In this document: positions 35,001 through 48,645 of the stretch, one piece after another
Numbering within the stretch: position 1 is the first letter of the stretch
Layout: each line of letters begins with the position of its first letter
Assembly (NCBI GenBank): GCA_963971405.1
Contig: OZ020486.1
Span: 28,233,419 to 28,297,418, forward strand
Source: Psococerastis gibbosa
Taxonomy: Eukaryota; Arthropoda; Insecta; Psocodea; Psocidae
Direction of reading: 5' to 3'
DNA length: 64,000 nucleotides
Made by a program: the position numbers and the translations under genes
Notes under the pieces: generated by a model
Seen by the model: only the letters and a program-made list of their open reading frames with translations
Databases searched by the model: none
Told to the model about the DNA's origin: nothing

Positions 35001-38000
35001 TGAATAAATATAGTCACTATTAAAATGGCGAATAAAGCAATTATCCATGTCATTGAAATAGGCTATATAATTGTATGACTCCTTGGTGTTTTGCCATAAT
35101 TATGCCAAATCAGTTTGGTCCTTCGACCACGGGAAAAGTGTGAAAACTAGAATCTGTAAAATATGCTAACCTTAAGATTTGAAGGTTTGCATTTGGCTTT
35201 TGATCCCTAACAGATGTCATGGACCTAGATGTAAAGATCAAACAGAGGCAACGACAGACCGGAAAGAGGATTTACAGATGTGAGAAAGCTTCGAATAATG
35301 TAATCAAAAGAAATCTTAAATGGAGGATGTTTGTTTATTTGCGTTGTGTGCAGGTGCTATGAGTCAAAAATAAAACACCAAGCGTTTCGCGGCGCGCCTA
35401 AAACTTCCTGCATTATTTGACCCGAATCAACTGAGTGCATTTCAATCTGGAAATAAAAGTAATACCAGCGGATTCGTAAACGGGTCGGCCAGGTTTGGCC
35501 TGGCGCCAGTGCCCAGTGTTACGTTCCATTATTAACTAATGGCTGCATGGATGAAGTGCACGGATGGGGGACCTGCTGTGTAACGAGTAAATACCTACTG
35601 CATTCCAGCGGGGGCCACCTACGCTACGTCCCCAACCAGAAGCGATGTGGAGCAATAGCAATAGGGAAACGGCACCATCAATTCATTTGTCAACAGAACT
35701 GGCTGGGGAATTTTATGATCTGTGGGGCAAATTAGTCCGGAGGTGGGTTGGAGTCGCACTTAGCAAACTAACCTTTAACACACAAAGTACAATTTGGTCA
35801 TGGACAAACAAAAACAATATCAATCTATTATTCCTAAATAAATGAGGATCGAAGGTCTTACCCCAGGGGAGAAAAACCTCTAATTTTGCGTTCATTTGTT
35901 CAAATTTTCTTATCTTACATGTGTCACTATTAAAGCTCTCCTAGAACCTACGAATAGACTGCACTGGGGGCCAACATCGGTTCCTAGTTGATTCCTTCAC
36001 TTAAATTGGTTTTATGTTCAGAACAAACAAAAATATTGTTTCGAGTAACAGCACTTATTCATTTAATAATCCGAAAAGTAACAAAATCGGTACAAAAGTT
36101 ACTCACCTCCTTGATGGCTATACCAACGTCCAACCCTTACCCAATAACCGGCCCTGCCTCCTAGCTTCTATTCCTGAACTGATCCTTAACAAGGTGAGCA
36201 TAAAAGTCCGAAAGCTCATTTCGTATATTCTTTTTTGAAAAAGATAACATCCATCTTTAAAAAATCTTTATTCCCTTTTAGAGTTGAGTAAGGCACGTGG
36301 AACTGGAAGCATCTATTCGCCGCGGCCACGCGTTCGTACGAGTATAGGACATCGAAGCCCGCAATTTACAATGGGCTGACGACATGTCCTAGTCATTAAG
36401 GCTTTGTATTAGACCCCGCCGAGAGGTACCTCTTGTCATATGTTTGGAGGTGACCTCTGACCGGTCAGGTGCTTCAGGTAGGCACGCGCCACATGCCACT
36501 GCATTCCAGTCCTATTATAACATGGAAGACATCAAAATAGAATAGGTAATCTTTGTAAAACGAATATCTGTATAGAAACCCGTATTTAATAGTGCTTTTT
36601 GTAGATAGTGCTCCTGTTTACATGGCTTTTCGGGGATATGACTTGGATTAGCGGAATCGTCTCTAAAGGCCATCGTTATAATTTTACTAAAAGAATCCCC
36701 TACCGGGTGCTCATTAATTAACTTCTTCGGGGATCAAAGCCATCAAATGCACAATCCTTTAGTTCTTTTGATGGATCCAAATGTTAAACACAATTTGATT
36801 TGTATAGTATTGTAGGCCTAAAAGTGTCTTTTCAAGATTAAAGATGTGTTTATGTAAACTATGTAGGTACCTGAATGACTGCTAGACTGCACATAACTCT
36901 AAGCAAGAATTCAAATGCAGATTATTGTAGCAATAGACACCAACTGGCGGCATGCTGAGGTTTTTTCCCACAAGTTGCAATAATAAGAGGTAAAAGCCAA
37001 GAAAGGGTTCCTCCTGGGGTTACAGTGCATTGGATTGCGCAATGGCCTCTCTAACTAACTGGTCACTACTCTTGTGTTACTCAACGCCTACCACCGCCAA
37101 TTATATAATTAAACAGTGATACCGTGCTGATTTTGGCGCATTACCGACTATTAAAGGAAGAGCGAGTGGGCTTCGACATTGCGGCCCAACACTGGCAATC
37201 ATGTCAATTCCTTTGAGACTACCTACTCCTACAATATTTACTGTATCCTGTATCGCCTGTCGGCATGTATCTTATTACACACTATAGAAATCGCCTGTAT
37301 CAAACTTTAAAAAAATAAGGCTAACATACAGGTGTCAATAAAATGGTTAGGAATTGCAGTGGTTCAGTTTTGATGTTGATTGTTTCGGATAGTGGGATAT
37401 GTTTACGATTTAAACAACCTATACAAAGACGTGCAATTCAAGCGAACATTCCAGTTCCCTAATAATAATTATGTGTAATAATTATTTAAAAAAAGGTACA
37501 ACTGAAACTTTTTATTTTATTTTATCTACACGCACATGTACATTTCAAATCTAACTTAAGAGGCTGAGAGTCAGATATGATGATGTTGAGCTCAGACGAA
37601 ACTAAGATGTCGGTATCTAACTTGTGAAAGGCAACAGAAAATTGCAAAGTTCATCTCGGGCAGGAAATGAGCGGACAATAGGGCAGACGCGGATACAATG
37701 AGCTGATACCGTCGTATGATAAAATTGGAAAGTTATGAATAAATTGCGCGCTCTTGATATTCTAATATTGACCGCAGACCTTAGCGAAAACTTCATTAGT
37801 AGTGATTCATTCAAGCCAGAAGTATTAGAGAATGGGAAGTGATTCGATGTGAATAAATGAGAGCTGTTGCTAGGAAGTGCGTTGTGGAGGATTGGGACGG
37901 CCACTGACCGACATGAATAATGATAGTATCGCTGTACTTGCTGTACTGGTTGCTTCTACAGTACTGTCGATCGTTTAATTTGAAACTATGGTGTTCATAG

Positions 38001-39345
38001 ACGATGAAACTTGCATAAAATTATAAAATAATGACTTCTTAATATTACTAATCCAGCCTAGCGGAATGGATAGAGAAAATGAAGAGAATCAAAAAGATTC
38101 GGGTTTTTTCACGATGTATAGCACCTAATAGCCAGTGTTGGCAAAAGTCATCCTTTATTGTACTTCCGTCTCGAAAAAAGACCTTAATCTATTTTAAATG
38201 TCCTATTTGGCACGCCAATAGCAACAGGATTTTACTTTTACTTTTACTTTTTTTTAAATTATCACGTTCTGAATCGGAATAATATTGAATACACAAAATT
38301 AAGACATGATCCAGCATGCAGGGGTTGACTCTTATACCATTCCAGCCGTGTGGGATGATAACTGAAATGGTCCGAAAATGTACCAAATGTGGGACTTGAA
38401 TCAACAAGTAACAACTTTTTGGTTGATTCAGAGTAGAGTCCCCAATAAAATTATTGAATTGAGCCTGTTTTTTAAGGGCAGATGCCCATTACTAGCAACA
38501 CCAATGTGCATTTATAATTAATTGGTCCAATATCAACGAATCGTTTTAAATAACATCACCGTGTCCTGATTTGGGGCTAATTTAGAGCCATAGTCTGATT
38601 GAAAAATTTCATTTGTCTAATTATCCGGCGATGCAAAAACTAAGGAATTTGCCAGTTTCTTCTCAATCAGTTGCCCGACCTTGGGGTCGTAAAAGACCGC
38701 GGTATGCGACAGAGGCTCTGGTTCACGGTCAGGGTAGTCCACCACGAGAACTTGATTGAAGACGCTGTACAACTATAGTAGAATATAATAGGTCTGGCCA
38801 ACAAATCAAATAAAGGGCAAGTCTTTGGAACTGTCTTGAGGAGCAAAAAATATGCAGTGTGACAGACAAGCGAGCAATTTAACTTGTCTATTAGACTAAC
38901 TAGAAATTCTGTCATTAAGCATAGAAAAATTACGACAGAAAATATTTAAATTACCTCATAACCTAATATGCCTTTGGTGTACAATGAGATAGTCTTCTAC
39001 AGCTTGAATATCCTAAATTTGTAATTACTTGCGTCTTGCTGAGGGGTAGCATTTTCCAGCATTATTTTGTGATAAGTTGGAAACAAGTTTTTTGGCATAA
39101 AGAGTGTAGTTTACGTTCTAAGGTCGAAATACGAAACACCTAAAGTGCAAATGCGGTTTGGCTGCTCGAATTCTCAAATTGTCGCTCCAAATTATGCCGC
39201 CAAAATTTAAAAGGTTTTAGCAAGTTTTTCTACTTTTATTTTTTTTATTTAAAGAAAACATACTTATTTGACATGACCGACTGTATTATGTTGTACTGTG
39301 TGGCCATTGACTATTGAAGGTTGGGGCTTTGGAAAATAAATTTTC

Positions 39346-39385
39346 CGGGGAGGGGGTAACTTTTGTTACACCCCCCTCCCCCGGA
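39346..39385. repeat. G/C-rich perfect hairpin
   Basis: CCGGGGAGGGGGTAAC and GTTACACCCCCCTCCCCCGG form a long G-C stem with a 3-4 nt loop. It may be the core of another hAT-like repeat, since its wording resembles the tracts at 46840 and 2850. Confidence 0.6.
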
Positions 39386-40604
39386 GAGGTGCCTCAAAGA
39401 AACCCTGAAGGTGCGCAATTCGCAGATGTCACGTCCTCAAATTTTCCTTTTTGTCTGCTGTGTGCCTCACCAACAAATTTCTTCCCCACTAGCAGTCACG
39501 GACAAACAATGGTTAATATACTCATAGGTATACTTATAACATTTGGTGCCACGTTAAGTGTTATGCCCAACAAAATACAATAAAACATGATTGACTGTTT
39601 CTATTAAGCATGCAGGCGTTCATAAAAGGGCCCCATTGTGAATAAATAGGCATAATAGCAGAAGAATGTATTCATGAAAGAATTCTATTCGTCATCCCGC
39701 GACACTCGCTGATTGATTTTACGTAACCTTTGAAGTAAGTGCAAACAGGGCGAGCTGATCCTTCCACCTGATCAATCCTGTCAACTTGATATGCGTAAGG
39801 CCCCTTCACGTCTGCAATATATAATGCCCGTCCAGGTAATCGATTGGCAGAACGTCGAAACGTCCACGCCAGAGCATTGACGTTAAAAAGACCGTATTTA
39901 TGGGGAGGGGTCCAGGGGTCCGAACCTCTCCCACCCGTCGTGAAAAATTAAAAATTACTTGCTGCTTCATACAATACGAACTAGAAATATGAACAACATG
40001 AAATATAAACATACAAAAAAACGAAAGATGACTAAAACTGTAAAATAACTTCAAAAGTTCAAAAGAAATAAAAACGCGGGATATTGCGTTAGCAGACGTC
40101 TTTAACTAGACTTTCCGCAAATCTATAGCTATGGCCTTGGATTTTAAAATATATTAACCGTTGACTTAATATATTCAGCTATGGGCTCGCAACCAAAAAT
40201 TTAATTAATGTTAAATAATATTATCCGGTAGTACCTATTGATTAATGTTGACGATTTTTTGGTCATTAAATTATCTGTTGATTTATTAGTGTGATAACCT
40301 GTTCATCATCGTATTCAACTGCCCAATAACCGTCCCCAATACGACTGTCAAATCCCAACAAATCCGAGCAAATGTTTGCACATGCTGACAGGCCCTTGGC
40401 AATTTCTCCACAAATGTAGTCTATAAAGGTATCACAACCATTAATCACAGCAACAGGATAGAAATTGATTCAAGATTGCTTTATGATGTGCATTTGCTTA
40501 AACCTGAAAATGGCTTTAATTTTTAATATTTCTCATACATTTTTTTTTTTTTTAAACCGTGTGCACCTCTTTCTGGTGGGATTTTCTGATTAGTTCCCGA
40601 GTAA

Positions 40605-40748
40605 GTTACTCCAAAGGTTAAACATAATAGTCTCCTTAGTAACTTTGTAAAACTTGCTGTCACTCATTGTTAAAATTAACTTTGTATAGTTTTACGAATA
40701 TTTTATTATTATTCGTAAAACTATAAAAAGTTAATTTTAACAATGAGT
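40605..40748. repeat. Head-to-head inverted copy of the 19.6-kb repeat
   Basis: Arms 40662-40700 and 40710-40748 are 39-bp inverted repeats with one mismatch and a 9-nt spacer. Each arm reads outward TATTCGTAAAACTATA.. to AACAATGAGT. The left side continues the homology to the 19.6-kb copy for a further 50-60 nt (AGTCTCCTTAGTAACTTTGT); the right arm stops at GAGT. Confidence 0.75.
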
Positions 40749-41299
40749 ACTCCAAAGGTACATAATAAGACAATGGAATCCATAACATGTCATTTTAAAG
40801 GGCCAGTAAAAATATCCTACTTACTCGACCCGTTATTAAAAGAAATGAAACATCATTGTTTCATCGATTTCAGGAATGAATTGTACGAACTGTTCAATTG
40901 GAATGAACACAATGGTTCATTTAATTTAATTGCTGGGCAGCCAGTATAATTTCTATTCAGCATACAGTATACTATCAATAATCGCTTTGAGTCTGAGCGC
41001 GGCGAATGAGCTTCTATCAAGTTGTATCATATCATTCCATTCATGGACTGGACCAGTATTGGCATTGTGTTTTTATATCACATTATAAATCTATGGCTTA
41101 TGTACATCTGGAGTCTGAATGGAGCAATTACAGTAATGAGTAATTAATATTATGGTGCTATAAACCGCAGTCGTACAATATATCTATTCAATGAACCACT
41201 AGCGAGTGATAAGACATTGATAGGCAAACTGAACAGTGAATAATAATTATGTTTGATACTTGCAACTTTGGTGGTTTGAATGAAACACAATGATGCAAT

Positions 41300-41384
41300 G
41301 GGTTGGTTGTAAGAGTGGACGGAAAAGGTTCAAAATTCGTCCATATGGAAATTAAAGGCAATTTGTTTTCTTTCAGAAGCGCGC
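41300..41384 (+). mobile_element. LINE 3' end (family B), copy 2
   Basis: GGGTTGGTTGTAAGAGTGGA, then AAAATTCGTCCATATGGAAA and TTTGTTTTCTTTC. Diverged from copy 1 but collinear; a 5'-truncated stub. Confidence 0.5.
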
Positions 41385-41663
41385 ATAAGTGAGGTAAAAA
41401 CTATTAAATGCAATAGTTAATCTTTGAGTCGATTAATAAATTGGCTCTTAGCTCCGATTGACCTCACTTTTTGATAAAACAAAAAATACTACAGCAGAAC
41501 TAGGACATTTATGGTGACTTTACCTCCAGATATGAAAGGACTAGCCGCATGTAGAACTCTGTGCATATGCCCTAGCCGAATGCAGGCATAGTACGGCACT
41601 GCTATTTTATTTTTCTACTGTTGATAAATAAGATGTTGGTGTGTGTTATATTTTGGTGGACCT

Positions 41664-41724
41664 CTTTAGCCCTAACTCCGCTAGGTTGGCTTAGTCATAG
41701 AACAAAAGGTCAATTCTTATTTAC
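41664..41724 (+). mobile_element. tRNA-derived SINE, copy e (3' fragment)
   Basis: Only the 3' end survives: TTTAGCCCTAACTCCGCTAG, TTGGCTTAGTCATAGAACAA, then an AT tail. Consistent with 5' truncation. Confidence 0.65.
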
Positions 41725-42559
41725 AGGCAAAGTAACCAATTATTCGTATTAACCAACCAAAATTTAAAAAAAAAAAATCTGAATGACTGCAACGAGGCTA
41801 GCAGGGGAGGGGGGATCAGATCATCACTGGCGAAAGACTCTGATTATTGGTAAACATATTGTAATACAGCTGAATTGGCAAATATTTTTATGACGAAGAT
41901 TTCATTCATTGAGACAATAGTGCCAAAACGGAGCAACACTTTGATCAGATCACGACTGGTTGCAACAATCCTCAAGTCACGAATTTGTTCAATCAGTATA
42001 CTTTACTAATAGCTTTGTTATTAATAAAATCTATGAGTATTACAAAATTAAATAGCATTATTTTATATGAATTCTCTACAGAATTTAATTCTTTAGAGAT
42101 TATTATCACGAAATTAGTACTGTGATATTAACTTTGTGGTGAGACATCGTGCATGGAAAATATGAATATATCGTACTATGAGGCTCCGTAATCTTGGAAA
42201 GATATAGTTTGGAAGTTTTATGTGCAACTAGTATTCATTTTACACACTGACATTTCTGCACGAAGTAGGCTAGATTAGTTACAATAATCAGTGCCATTAG
42301 AATTTAAACCAATATTGCATGTTTATACAATGAGGGTTAGCTAGTCGAACGACACCAAACTATTGTATAAGCCGTGGGAAGAATTCGCAGTTAAATTAAG
42401 AAACAAGTTCCAAAAAAATCAAGGTCATTGCCATGTAAATGCAACACGATTAAAACACGTTATTACAAGAATAAATTCATTGGCGGATTGGGGCCCCCCA
42501 ATATTTCTGAGCAAGCACTAGATAGAATCAGCTTTTTAGACGGAAAGCACCATAAGGAC

Positions 42560-42773
42560 ATGCAGAGTAGTTGTACATACTCCGACTTCCACCCGAAAGG
42601 TTGTTGGTTCGAGTCCCACACTGGGTACATTCTCTGACCATGCTTCGGAGGGCATGTAAAGCAGACGGTCCCGGGTCTTCCTAGTTGAGTATAAGAGAGG
42701 GCTTTATAGCCCTAACTCCACTTTTTTGGCTTAGTAATAGAACAAAAAGACAATATTTATTTATTTATTTTTT
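42560..42773 (+). mobile_element. tRNA-derived SINE, copy d (most complete)
   Basis: The head has CACCCGAAAGGTTGTTGGTT followed by CGAGTCC, giving a perfect B box GGTTCGAGTCC and an A-box-like AGAGTAGTTGTACATACTCC. The body has CATGCTTCGGAGGGCATGTA, then GAGAGGGCTTTATAGCCCTA, TTGGCTTAGTAATAGAACAA and a TTTATTTATTTATTTT tail. No coding capacity; such elements depend on a LINE for movement. Confidence 0.8.
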
Positions 42774-45309
42774 ACAGAAGGAAACTCCCAAAACCCACTG
42801 TTTTGAGTAATTTAATACGTTATGGTCTATAACATTGGCATACTAGACTTAATACGTAGATTTCGCCCCATCCTACCCCCCCCCCCTCACATTAAAATCA
42901 TCCTATATCCGCATATGAATCCATTTTAGTCTACTAAATTCAGTTTTAAACTTATGTGTCTCAAGTTTATCCGAAATAATAGCCAATAGTGTCGTCTCTC
43001 CGGAGTCATGTTAAGTGGAACGTGAGTTCCACTCATATTAAAAGCAAATCGGGCAACCCCTACCCGTTTTTGTGCAATGTAGAATTTCCACTTAAATATC
43101 AATCATAGATTATAATGAGGTGCCATAATGCAGAAGAAAAGCTCCTCGACATTTTGATAAATACTTGGTAGTCCCTCACAAACAGCGTTTGGCAACAGTT
43201 TTTGAAGGTGTGAATAAAATGCAAGGTTGCGTATTCCAAAATTATCTATGGTTTGGCGGCGATACACAACACATAAAAATTTAGAAGAGCATTTCTTCTG
43301 TTTTAGAACACCTCAATTAAGGCTCTATAATCAATATTTTAAGAGATTTTTTATTTTGCGGAAAAAGCGTTTACCGTGGGGTGTCCGAATACTGGTTGTC
43401 CCTTAATAATCAAAATGGATCCTACGTTATCTGTGCTAATGGCTTTTATTTTACAGTGTAAAGGTCAATTTTTCAAGAGCCCTTGAATTAATAATTACAA
43501 TAATAGACTAATAGAGATATATTGTAGTAGAAAGTCTCTGTGCGAAGAATTCACAAGGGTAATCGTGATTATTTTTGCCTGACTTGCAAATGCAATGTAG
43601 TGAATTAAAACAAATTAGGTATCGATGGGCCCCTCCTTTCTCCTTGGTCCGGGGTCCGCTGATCCTTCATATATTGTAACTTTAGATGGGTAATTACATG
43701 TCAATCTCAACTATCTATACCCTTTTGATATGATCAGATCAGTGGTCTCAATTACCGTGTACATCCATACTGGGGTTGTCAAGAAATGATAAGAGTCTGT
43801 CAGAGCGTGCGATTACGTGATGGGAGTTGGCAGGAGGGTGTGGAGCGTTATTAAGTTTCTATGATACGGGGACAAATAAATCCCAGCCTTTGGCGGACTT
43901 CATTATTTTGTAAAAAACACAATAAAAGGAAAAAAGCCAGCATGGGCCTAATGTCATATTGCCCTGCATTCAGTATTCAGGGACATTTTGGCGATAGACC
44001 CCAAATTAGGGGTAACATCGGTCCCGCAACGCTTTGCCAGGGAGTTGGGCGATGTAGTCCCCATTTAGGCGTGACTAAGCTTGTGTTGTACCTCGGCCTG
44101 CTATTGGCTGAGCCAAGTGGCCCTAATATAATGTTCTAAAAAAAAAAAGGGGTGGACTATTTTGCGACAAAAATAGCAACGGAATGGTGAAAAATGTGCG
44201 AGTGGACAGTAAATAGTTTTAAGAATCGCATTTACTAATACTACTACTTACGGCTGTATTTTATGTAATGTATACGCAGTGGGTATATTATTTGGGATGT
44301 TATTAATTTTTTCAAACTTTATGACTTTAGAACAGCTTTGTAGCGCTTTATTAAACGATTAATGAAAGCAATTGTGCAGTACTACACGACAGGGGCATTT
44401 GGCCTATCTACAATACTTTGTTAAAGTTTTTTTCTTTTCATTAAATAACATAACTGCAGAATAACAATTTGGATTCTCCCCACAAAATAAATAGAATGTA
44501 ATTTCAATAGAATATGCGCAAAAATAGTAAATAGCAAATTGTGAATGAACCTTTTTACTTTATGTCTGAAGTATCGAAAGCGACTGACTACAAGCTTTTT
44601 CTTTTTTTTTCTTTATTCTACCATTAAAGCTTTTCATTTTATTTGAAGAAGCGGCCCGTTTCAACTGTCGGTATATCTGCAAAACTATCTCCTTTTTACT
44701 CGTGAAGATATTACTTGAAATTAATATTAAAATTTATGAATTTATGAACCAACCTGTAGAAAATGCATGTTGCTGTTTGTTATCCTTTTTGGGAAATAAT
44801 GAATGAAATGAAGTCTGGCACTTAGCACTATGAAAACACAACTAACACAGGTCCCTGAGGGAAGTACACTATAAACTGTTGGGCCAAGAAATATGTAAGA
44901 GTCTTTTATAGGATTATGCGTCCGTTTTTGCCTCCCTCATATCAAACTGCAGGAAAAGCCATTGAGGGTCTTCTCATTCGAATTTGTCCGCTTATGTTTA
45001 GCTTAGGCAGTGAAAGAACCGCTGGTATCTTCTCTGCAAATGCCCGTCTTCCAAGAGTACCGTATACTTAGCTTATAGCGTATCCAGGATACAGGTTGGG
45101 TGCAGTCGGTACCTACCGGCAAATCAAAGGAGATGGGGATACGCGTGTTGGGACGCTTACTTACTCGTGTGATGCACGTGTAAAATGTGAATTGTGGTCT
45201 AGAATTTTAATATAAGACCACTTGAATATTGATAAATTTATAAAATATATATTTTATTTATATTATATATGGTATTATATTTATATATTTTATTGATATA
45301 TTATATAAA
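42774..45309. other. No gene recognised
   Basis: AT-rich; a C tract at about 42878-42887. A 92-codon plus-strand frame at 43861-44139 resembles nothing I know. Confidence 0.45.
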
Positions 45310-45390
45310 TGGGTTAATTGTAAGAGTGGCTCCAAATTCGCCCATGTGGAAAATTACGAAAATTAATTTTCTTTCTTCCTATCTTTCTTC
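45310..45390 (+). mobile_element. LINE 3' end (family B), copy 3
   Basis: GGGTTAATTGTAAGAGTGGC, AAATTCGCCCATGTGGAAAA, then TTTTCTTTCTTCC. Short 5'-truncated stub. Confidence 0.5.
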
Positions 45391-45873
45391 CTTGAACTAC
45401 TGCAAAACAACATCTTCAGGTATTCCAATAAGTTTCCAATTTTTATGCTCTACTTTACGGCTTCTATTCAATTATATTCAATTCAATTTTAATGGTTTTG
45501 TATATTGTAGGTACCTTACTAATTATGATTAATATCTCCTACAACTTGCTAAAAGACTTGATAATATCAATTTAATGTCCATCAATAAGTAAAGATTATT
45601 ATATCAAAACAGTACAATTCTTAGAGTCTCCGAAGTTGATGAGTATGGGAAATCGTGGCAACATATGATTCCATTATACAATTATAAATGGTCAAATGTT
45701 TTTAGGAATTAAATTAATTTCTCTTAGGGGCCTGCCTATCGAACCTTGATGAGTCCATTAAGACTTTAATTTCCTTACATTGCGGAGACAATCAATTAAA
45801 CCTATACACTTAAATCTATACGGTAGGAATCAAACTTAATCACTGGAATAGACATAGAAAATAACTGACATAA

Positions 45874-46261
45874 GGCGGGGATTCCACCGACCGGCTAGGG
45901 CTAAATACAAAAACGGTGACGTGGTAGCAGACATTCAAGACTTAGGCGGGGTTTCCAACGACCTCACATTGCAGAATGCAAATGACATTGACGGAAATGT
46001 TTGTTTTCCTCTATTCCATAGTTAAAATTGATCAATGATCATACAGTAAAATCACAAACAAACAAACTAAAATTAAAAAATGGCGCCATGTTAAGTACAA
46101 ACATTTTAATAGATTTCTAAAAAAAGAAAAATTCTAATTTCCGTCAATGTCATTTGCATTCTGCAATGCGAGGTCGGTGGAAACCCCTCCTAAGTCTTGA
46201 AAATCTGCTACCACGTCACCGTTTTTGTATTTAGCCCTAGCCGGTCGGTGGAAAACCCGCC
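45874..46261. mobile_element. Nested PIF/Harbinger-like foldback MITE, copy 2
   Basis: Flanked by TAA (45871-45873) and TGA (46262-46264), a near-perfect three-base duplication. Outer ends are GGCGGGGATTCCACCGACC; the inner pair starts GGCGGGGTTTCCAACGACC just after GACTTA and ends before TAAGTCTTGA. The central unique segment is reversed relative to copy 1, so the copies are inserted in opposite directions. Confidence 0.75.
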
Positions 46262-46436
46262 TGAGCGAACCGCCAGGTGCACAGACTAGGGACAGGAACG
46301 TTAGTGTACGGAATTTCAGAGAAACGTAAACTCACATAATTTAATGAAAATAATTTGGGGGGGGAGGGTTCTCGGCTCCCTTCTTTTCAAAATTTGGGGT
46401 GCTTGAGCCTCTGAGCAGTGACACTGCTGTTATTGC

Positions 46437-47229
46437 CAGCGGCGTAACGATAGGTTTTCGAGGGGGGGTGGAGTGTATAATTTGGGGCCCATTGTCATAA
46501 AAATGTAGGAAAAGATGACGTACGCAGTTTTTAAATTACTTGGCATGACCATCATAGTGTTCCTTGGGCAGGCACCCGAGGGCTCTGGAGGCGCGAAGGG
46601 AATTTTTTAAAAAACAAAACAGGCCTTTCTTCTTTCTCAAACAGTGAAGTTTTACGCATTAAGGTTTAGATTTTACAGACGAAGATTATTACTGCTGGGT
46701 TTCACGCATTTTGTCAGCAAAAAAATTTAGATTTTTGCAGACGAAGACATTATATTGCATTATTTAGAGCATTTAATGTGCGAGCGACAAGGGGGGCCCC
46801 CAGGAATTTTGTATTACTATAGTATCAGGCGCTGATCTAGGGGGGGGGGGCTATAGCCCTCCCCCCCCCCATTAGGTTCCTCAAAATGCGTAAAACCCCA
46901 CTATTTCAGTCCTATTTTTCACAATTTTTCTCCCGGGGGAGACCCCCGGGCCCGCCTTATGCTCAATTGTATTAATTCCCTACAATATAGTAACCTCATT
47001 GCTCTGAAAATGCGTAAAACCCCAATATTTCGGCCCAATTTTTCAAAAAATTTCTCACGGGGGACACCCCCGGGCCCCCTTTCATGTTTCCGAACCCTCT
47101 GGGGCTCTGGCTCATAGGTAAAGGTCATTAATTTGAAAGCTGCACCCAATTTTTACACTTTTATGAAAATGGTTGGAGGGGCGCCAAATTATACACCGCC
47201 CCCTTCGAAAACCTATTGTTGCGCCACTG
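46437..47229. mobile_element. hAT-like element X, fuller copy
   Basis: The ends are inverted: CAGCGGCGTAACGATAGGTT at left and, inward from the right, CAGTGGCGCAACAATAGGTT; TTTTCGA and GTGTATAATTTGG follow on both sides. CAG.GG termini suit hAT, but no 8-bp duplication is visible. The interior carries the repeated CCCGGGGGAGA modules and a G/C-tract hairpin at about 46840-46870. No transposase frame. A lone end of the same type (GCGGCGTATGTAAGGGGGGC, minus strand) is at about 51215-51242. Confidence 0.6.
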
Positions 47230-48529
47230 AAAAGTGCCTCCCCCTTTTAAGAGGTCTGGGACCACCTCTCGTTATATTGGTAATTTTTTGCAATTCATCT
47301 TTTTTATTCGGATTAAATCTTTGGCCCCCTCCTTGGTCTCATTCTAGATTCGCGCCTGTATAGTATAATTAATAACGTATTTATAAATATATTCCTTCAG
47401 CGCAGGGGAGTATCGGCCGAAGAAGAAGAAGAATATTGCCTATCGAAAATCGTTTGGCATTGTTGGCATAAATCATTTCAATTGGTCCTAGCCATTACTC
47501 ATGTCATAGTCAACGAGACAGTAGTCAAAAGCCTTTGTAACATCAATAATTTACTTTAGTTCGAAATCTGTTACAGAAGTAAATCAACAATGTTAATCAC
47601 TCTTCAAGCATTTGCTTCCCCATTGGGTACTTTTCTACTGGTTGGTGGATGCCTATAGTTACCGCGATATGTCAGTAACCTAACCGCGGAAAAACAGTAA
47701 ACTTCGTCTACTGCTTTGTTACTGCGATAATGGGGTTATCGACGGAGGGAGGCCCACATGAGTACCTATTCTAAACATCTTTCTACTATACAGATAGGGA
47801 AACCCAAAGAATTGGAACATTCCAGTTGACAATTGACCAATGTATTGGAGGAGCTAAGCTGCTAAACGAATTGAGCAGCTAATGGTCGAAGGATAGATGC
47901 ATAGGTATATTTCAGTAGTTCATTAGCCTCCTGAACCTTTTAAGCCATCATAAATTTTGTAGCCGCCGCGCCCAATATAGGTGTACTGGAATCTACATAC
48001 GACGGAGGGGGCAGAGACCTTTGCCCTTGCAAGGACGTCAAGCAGACCTGGTCGACATTCCTCAATACCAGCGGAAAGTTTTCATTTCCTGGGGAGACGC
48101 ATACGTCATTTTAATTAGTCCTTTCCTTGTTGCTTTTCCAAAATCCTCTGTGGGAGGGCTTGCCACGCTTAGTATTGTTCACGAACTCCGCGCGTTTTAG
48201 ATGGAGAAGATTGAGCTTAGCGGGAGAGACAATCTGTCTGTTTTTCAGAGAAGACGAAGGGACTGGCTGGGAAATTTCAACTAGCTGCCCAGCCCTATGG
48301 CGTCTTCGTTGGCTTGAAATAACTATTGGAGTACCCCGCGGTGAACATTAGTCTTACAGCTATAGCAAACTTCGCTAAAGAACTGGATTTGTAGTCATAT
48401 TGCCCTTGGCAGCTCTATGGGCCCTCATGACCTAAGTCTCTCGCCAGTGCACTTTTTTTTGGAAAGGTTAAATCGCATACAAGCAATTTAATGAATGTAT
48501 CTGATTATTAACCTTATCAATCGCCTCAC
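47230..48529. other. No gene recognised
   Basis: Moderate GC at 48000-48360 but no family recognised. Confidence 0.45.
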
Positions 48530-48645
48530 TAAGTAATAGTAATAGGTACTTTTATCGAGTTATGACACGTCTCCGACCACAAGGTGTGTAAAGACTCTCA
48601 CAAGTATAAGCACGCTACCACCTTGCATACGAAGTCGCAACTTAC
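48530..48645. repeat. Diverged interspersed repeat, copy 1
   Basis: GAGTTATGACACGTCTCCGA, GTGTGTAAAGACTCTCACAA and AAGCACGCTACCACCTTG match 63024-63095 (GAGTTACGACATGTCTCCGA, GCGTGTAAAGACTTGCACAA, AAGCACGTTACCACTTGG). Class unknown. Confidence 0.55.

Larger units (their letters stand above)
28520..41299. other. Long stretch with no recognisable gene
   Basis: About 12.8 kb. Apart from the microsatellite at 28978, the hairpin at 39346, a weak match to the 19.6-kb repeat at 33178-33215 and the inverted repeat at 40605-40748, I see only short unsupported frames. GC-richer islands at about 35460-35760 and 36290-36500 have no recognisable product. Confidence 0.45.

Noticed and set aside
36014-36238. 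74-codon plus-strand frame
   Set aside because: AT-rich chance frame without family features.
38049-38075. Further SINE copy (AATCCAGCCTAGCGGAATGG)
   Set aside because: Only about 20 bases resemble the SINE body; too short to support.
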